A stretch of 64,000 nucleotides of DNA from Amycolatopsis jejuensis (GTDB taxonomy: Bacteria; Actinomycetota; Actinomycetes; Mycobacteriales; Pseudonocardiaceae): contig NZ_JNYZ01000012.1 of assembly GCF_000717335.1 (NCBI RefSeq), forward strand, positions 248,001 through 312,000. The letters are read 5' to 3'. Below are positions 60,855-64,000 of this stretch, one piece after another (position 1 is the first letter of the stretch; each line of letters starts with the position of its first letter). A program made the translations under genes and the position numbers. The notes under the pieces were generated by a model. The model was not told the origin of the DNA and searched no databases. It saw nothing but the letters and a program-made list of their open reading frames with translations.

Positions 60855-61606
60855 CGAACCCGGCTGCCGCGCCGGAAACGGTCGCGGACGTTTTCGATGC
60901 CGACACGCATCGCGAGGCGAAGGAAATCATCGCCCGCTACCCGGTGTCGCGCTCGGCGCTGCTGCCGATGCTGCACCTCGTGCAGTCGGTGCAGGGTTAC
61001 GTGAGCCTGGAAGGCATCGCGTTCTGCGCGAGCCACCTCGACCTCACCGACGCCGAGGTCAGCGCGGTCGCGACGTTCTACACCATGTACAAGCGCCGCC
61101 CGTGCGGTGAGCACCTGGTGAGCGTCTGCACCAACACGCTGTGCGCGGCGATGGGTGGCGACGAGATCTACCGCAAGCTGCAGACGCACCTCGGTTCCGA
61201 CGAGAAACCGTTGGGGCATGAGGAAACCGTCGGCACGCCGGGTGAGCAGGGCTCGATCACGCTGGAGCACGCGGAATGCCTCGCGGCCTGCGACCTCGCG
61301 CCGGTGCTGCAGGTCAACTACGAGTACTTCGACAACCAGACGCCGGACCAGGCGGTCGCGCTCGTCGATGCGTTGCAGGCAGGCAAGAAGCCCGCGCCGA
61401 CGCGTGGTGCGCCGCTGTCGGACTTCAAGGGCGCGGAGCGGCAGCTCGCCGGGTTCTGGCCGGAGGACGACGCGACCTACCGCGCGGACGTCGACGGTCC
61501 GTCGCAGGCGGTCGAGACCTTGCGGGGCGCGCAGATCGCCGCCGACCGCGGCTGGTCGGCCCCCGGTGCGCAGGATGTTCCGCTCCCCGAAGTGGAGAAG
61601 AAGTAA
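60851..61606 (+). CDS. nuoE: NADH-quinone oxidoreductase subunit E
   Basis: 251 residues, longer than the E. coli protein by a C-terminal tail. The [2Fe-2S] N1a ligands are in [13 protein letters not shown] and [16 protein letters not shown]. The four-helix N-terminus includes [17 protein letters not shown]. Part of the NADH dehydrogenase module with NuoF and NuoG. The stop overlaps nuoF (TAATG). Confidence 0.96.
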   Translation: MTNPAAAPETVADVFDADTHREAKEIIARYPVSRSALLPMLHLVQSVQGYVSLEGIAFCASHLDLTDAEVSAVATFYTMYKRRPCGEHLVSVCTNTLCAAMGGDEIYRKLQTHLGSDEKPLGHEETVGTPGEQGSITLEHAECLAACDLAPVLQVNYEYFDNQTPDQAVALVDALQAGKKPAPTRGAPLSDFKGAERQLAGFWPEDDATYRADVDGPSQAVETLRGAQIAADRGWSAPGAQDVPLPEVEKK

Positions 61607-62886
61607 TGGTCGATCCCATCACTCCGGTTCTCACGAAGCGCTGGCTGTCCCCGGAATCCTGGCGCATCGAGACCTACGAACAGCTCGAGGGGTACACCGC
61701 CGCGCGCAAGGCGCTGGCCGGTACGCCCGAGCAGCTCGTGCAGGTGGTCAAGGACTCCGGCCTCCGCGGTCGCGGTGGCGCGGGCTTCCCGGCGGGCGTG
61801 AAGTGGTCGTTCATGCCGCCCAATGAGGACAAGCCGCATTACCTGGTGATCAACGCCGACGAGGGTGAACCGGGTACCTGCAAGGACATCCCGCTGATGA
61901 TGGCGGACCCGCATTCGCTCATCGAGGGCTGCATCATCGCCTCGTACGCCATGCGGTCGCACCACTGCTTCATCTACGTCCGCGGTGAGGCCCTGCACTG
62001 CATCCGCCGGCTCAACGCGGCCACGCGTGAGGCGTACGCGAAGGGCTACCTGGGCAAGAACATCTTCGGCACCGGCTGGGACCTCGAGCTGACTGTGCAC
62101 GCCGGCGCCGGCGCGTACATCTGCGGCGAGGAAACGGCGTTGCTGGACTCGCTCGAAGGCCGCCGCGGCCAGCCCCGGCTCAAGCCGCCGTTCCCCGCGG
62201 CCGCCGGGCTGTACGCGGCACCGACCACGGTGAACAACGTCGAGACCATCGCGAGTGCGCCGTACATCATCAACGCCGGTTCGTCGTGGTTCCGCGAGAT
62301 GGGCCGCGAGAAGTCGCCGGGTCCGAAGATCTACTCGATCTCCGGGCACGTCGAGAAGCCCGGCCAGTACGAGTGCCCGCTCGGCACCACGCTCCGCGAG
62401 CTGCTGGAGCTGGCGGGCGGCATGAAGGACGGCATCCCGCTCAAGTTCTGGACGCCGGGCGGGTCGTCCACGCCGATGTTCACTGCCGAGCACCTCGACA
62501 TCCCGCTCGACTTCGAGGGTGCTGCCGAGGCCGGTTCGATGCTGGGTACCACGGCGGTGCAGGTCTTCAACGAGACCGTTTCGGTGCCGTGGGCCGTGAT
62601 GAAGTGGACACAGTTCTACGAGCACGAATCGTGCGGCAAGTGCACGCCGTGCCGCGAGGGCACGTACTGGCTCGCGCAGATCCTCGAGCGGATGGTCGAG
62701 GGGCACGGCACCGAAGAGGACATCGACACCCTGCTGGACGTGTGCGACAACATCCTCGGCCGGTCGTTCTGCGCACTCGGGGACGGCGCGGTGTCGCCGA
62801 TCACCAGTGGCATCAAGTACTTCCGGGACGAGTTCCTCGCACTGTGCGAGAGCAACAAGCGCGAGCTGGTGGGAGCGCAGGCATGA
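61606..62886 (+). CDS. nuoF: NADH-quinone oxidoreductase subunit F
   Basis: 426 residues. The NADH/FMN site is [29 protein letters not shown] and [19 protein letters not shown]; the N3 [4Fe-4S] cluster is bound by [12 protein letters not shown] and a later Cys in [10 protein letters not shown]. It oxidises NADH and passes electrons to NuoE and NuoG. The stop overlaps nuoG (ATGA). Confidence 0.97.
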   Translation: MVDPITPVLTKRWLSPESWRIETYEQLEGYTAARKALAGTPEQLVQVVKDSGLRGRGGAGFPAGVKWSFMPPNEDKPHYLVINADEGEPGTCKDIPLMMADPHSLIEGCIIASYAMRSHHCFIYVRGEALHCIRRLNAATREAYAKGYLGKNIFGTGWDLELTVHAGAGAYICGEETALLDSLEGRRGQPRLKPPFPAAAGLYAAPTTVNNVETIASAPYIINAGSSWFREMGREKSPGPKIYSISGHVEKPGQYECPLGTTLRELLELAGGMKDGIPLKFWTPGGSSTPMFTAEHLDIPLDFEGAAEAGSMLGTTAVQVFNETVSVPWAVMKWTQFYEHESCGKCTPCREGTYWLAQILERMVEGHGTEEDIDTLLDVCDNILGRSFCALGDGAVSPITSGIKYFRDEFLALCESNKRELVGAQA

Positions 62887-64000
62887 CGATCGCGCCCGAC
62901 AAGACGACGACTTCGGAGATCCCGGTCCCCGAAGGTCACGTGAAGCTGACCATCGACGGCGAAGAGGTCATCGCACCCAAGGGTGAGCTGCTGATCCGCA
63001 CCGCCGAGCGGCTCGGCACGGTCATCCCGCGGTTCTGCGACCACCCGCTGCTCGACCCGGCTGGCGCGTGCCGCCAGTGCCTGGTCGAGGTCGAGATGGG
63101 CGGCCGTCCGATGCCGAAGCCGCAGGCCTCGTGCACGATGACGGTCGCCGACGGCATGGTGGTCAAGACGCAGCTCACCTCGCCGGTGGCGGACAAGGCC
63201 CAGCAGGGTGTGATGGAGCTGCTGCTCATCAACCACCCGCTGGACTGCCCGATCTGTGACAAGGGCGGTGAGTGCCCGCTGCAGAACCAGGCGCTCGCGC
63301 ATGGCCGCACGGACTCGCGGTTCGTCGACACCAAGCGCACGTTCGCGAAGCCGCTGCCGATCTCGTCGCAGGTGCTCCTCGACCGCGAGCGGTGCGTGTT
63401 GTGCCAGCGCTGTACGCGATTCTCGGCGCAGATTGCCGGTGACCCGTTCATCGAGCTGCTCGAACGCGGCGCGCACCAGCAGATCGGGACCGCGGAAACG
63501 GCCGACGTGCTCGACCTGGCTTCGCGCACGACCAGTGGCGAGCCGTTCCAGAGCTACTTCTCCGGCAACGTGATCCAGATCTGCCCGGTCGGCGCGCTCA
63601 CGAGTGCGGCGTACCGGTTCCGGTCACGGCCGTTCGACCTGGTGTCGTCGCCGAGTGTGTGCGAGCACTGCTCGTCCGGCTGCGACGAGCGCACCGACTT
63701 CCGGCGCGGCAAGATCCAGCGCAAGCTGGCCGGTGACGACCCGGAGGTGAACGAGGAGTGGCTGTGCGACAAGGGCCGCTTCGCGTTCCGCTACGTGCAG
63801 GCGGACGACCGGATCCGCCGCCCGCTGGTCCGCAACGCGGCGGGTGAGCTGGAAGAAGCCTCCTGGACCGACGCGCTCCGGATCGCTTCGGAAGGGCTGC
63901 TGAAGGCCCGTGACGGCAAGGGTGCCGCGGTGCTCACCGGCGGTCGGCTGACTGTCGAGGACGCGTACGCGTACTCGAAGTTCGCCCGGATTGCCTTGCG
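62883..64000 (+). CDS. nuoG: NADH-quinone oxidoreductase subunit G (5' part; cut by window end)
   Basis: About 372 residues are visible. Clusters in order: [2Fe-2S] N1b ([20 protein letters not shown]), the His-Cys N4 cluster ([19 protein letters not shown]), N5 ([16 protein letters not shown] with a distant Cys in QICPVGAL), and an additional CEHCSSGC motif matching cluster N7. The molybdopterin-like domain begins near residue 300 and runs off the window. It wires electrons from NuoF to NuoB. Confidence 0.96.
   Translation, partial: MTIAPDKTTTSEIPVPEGHVKLTIDGEEVIAPKGELLIRTAERLGTVIPRFCDHPLLDPAGACRQCLVEVEMGGRPMPKPQASCTMTVADGMVVKTQLTSPVADKAQQGVMELLLINHPLDCPICDKGGECPLQNQALAHGRTDSRFVDTKRTFAKPLPISSQVLLDRERCVLCQRCTRFSAQIAGDPFIELLERGAHQQIGTAETADVLDLASRTTSGEPFQSYFSGNVIQICPVGALTSAAYRFRSRPFDLVSSPSVCEHCSSGCDERTDFRRGKIQRKLAGDDPEVNEEWLCDKGRFAFRYVQADDRIRRPLVRNAAGELEEASWTDALRIASEGLLKARDGKGAAVLTGGRLTVEDAYAYSKFARIAL

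Noticed and set aside
1..64000. tRNA, rRNA or riboswitch genes
   Set aside because: I inspected the gaps longer than about 100 bases and found no cloverleaf, CCA-end tRNA pattern or recognised riboswitch core. A covariance-model search would be needed to exclude them fully.

Overview
This 64 kb window is high-GC actinobacterial chromosome, most likely from Amycolatopsis or a close Pseudonocardiaceae relative. Evidence: almost exclusively G/C third positions, many GTG starts, leaderless genes with a YAnnnT hexamer 6-8 nt before the start codon, the 33-residue basic ribosomal protein bS22, and BldC/BldN-type regulators. Gene order from gpmA to menJ follows the Mycobacterium tuberculosis block from gpm1 (Rv0489) to menJ (Rv0561c), with local insertions and losses. 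It then runs directly into the nuo (complex I) operon. No prophage, insertion sequence, tRNA, rRNA, CRISPR array or secondary-metabolite cluster is visible. It is a conserved core region whose novelty lies mainly between genes.

Layout: (1) 1-5225: end of gpmA, a LuxR-type regulator with a lipoprotein, an aldo/keto reductase, and senX3-regX3. (2) 5462-14231: ppx, a repeat-rich membrane protein, a sugar-phosphate isomerase-like protein, a thioesterase, proC, a BldC-like HTH protein, bS22, a galE2-like epimerase and an acyltransferase. (3) 14204-20206: a TetR/RidA pair, a HAD phosphatase, a BldN-like sigma factor with a putative anti-sigma factor, and an acyl-CoA ligase. (4) 20223-37432: glutaredoxin, a molybdopterin oxidoreductase, rex-hemA-hemC-hemD, hemB, a MacAB-like efflux set, tspO, hemL, and the start of cytochrome c maturation (resA, ccdA). 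(5) 37429-43503: resB, ccsA, a MinD-like ATPase, bldC and an Lrp/AsnC regulator. (6) 43500-57281: a Cds1-like desulfhydrase, the menaquinone genes menA, menE, menB, menD, menG and menJ, an M1 peptidase, an inositol-phosphatase-like protein and two glycosyltransferases. (7) 57795-64000: nuoA to nuoG, the last cut by the window edge.

Functionally most of the window builds a respiratory chain: haem, cytochrome c assembly, menaquinone and complex I. The NADH-sensing repressor Rex ties these together. One Rex-type site overlaps the rex-hemACD promoter, and two perfect sites with centres 32 bp apart precede nuoA, next to a half-match to an IdeR/DtxR iron box.

The most unusual content is intergenic. 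There are three copies of a cassette made of three 30-bp units, four loci carrying a 53-bp palindrome (some with 23-bp short forms), a third shared motif beside two of those loci, tandem duplications that cover gene 3' ends, and a 12-unit array of about 25 bp. Nineteen genes share the same leaderless start geometry, and two of the resulting transcripts appear to begin with short upstream ORFs that overlap the main gene by GTGA.
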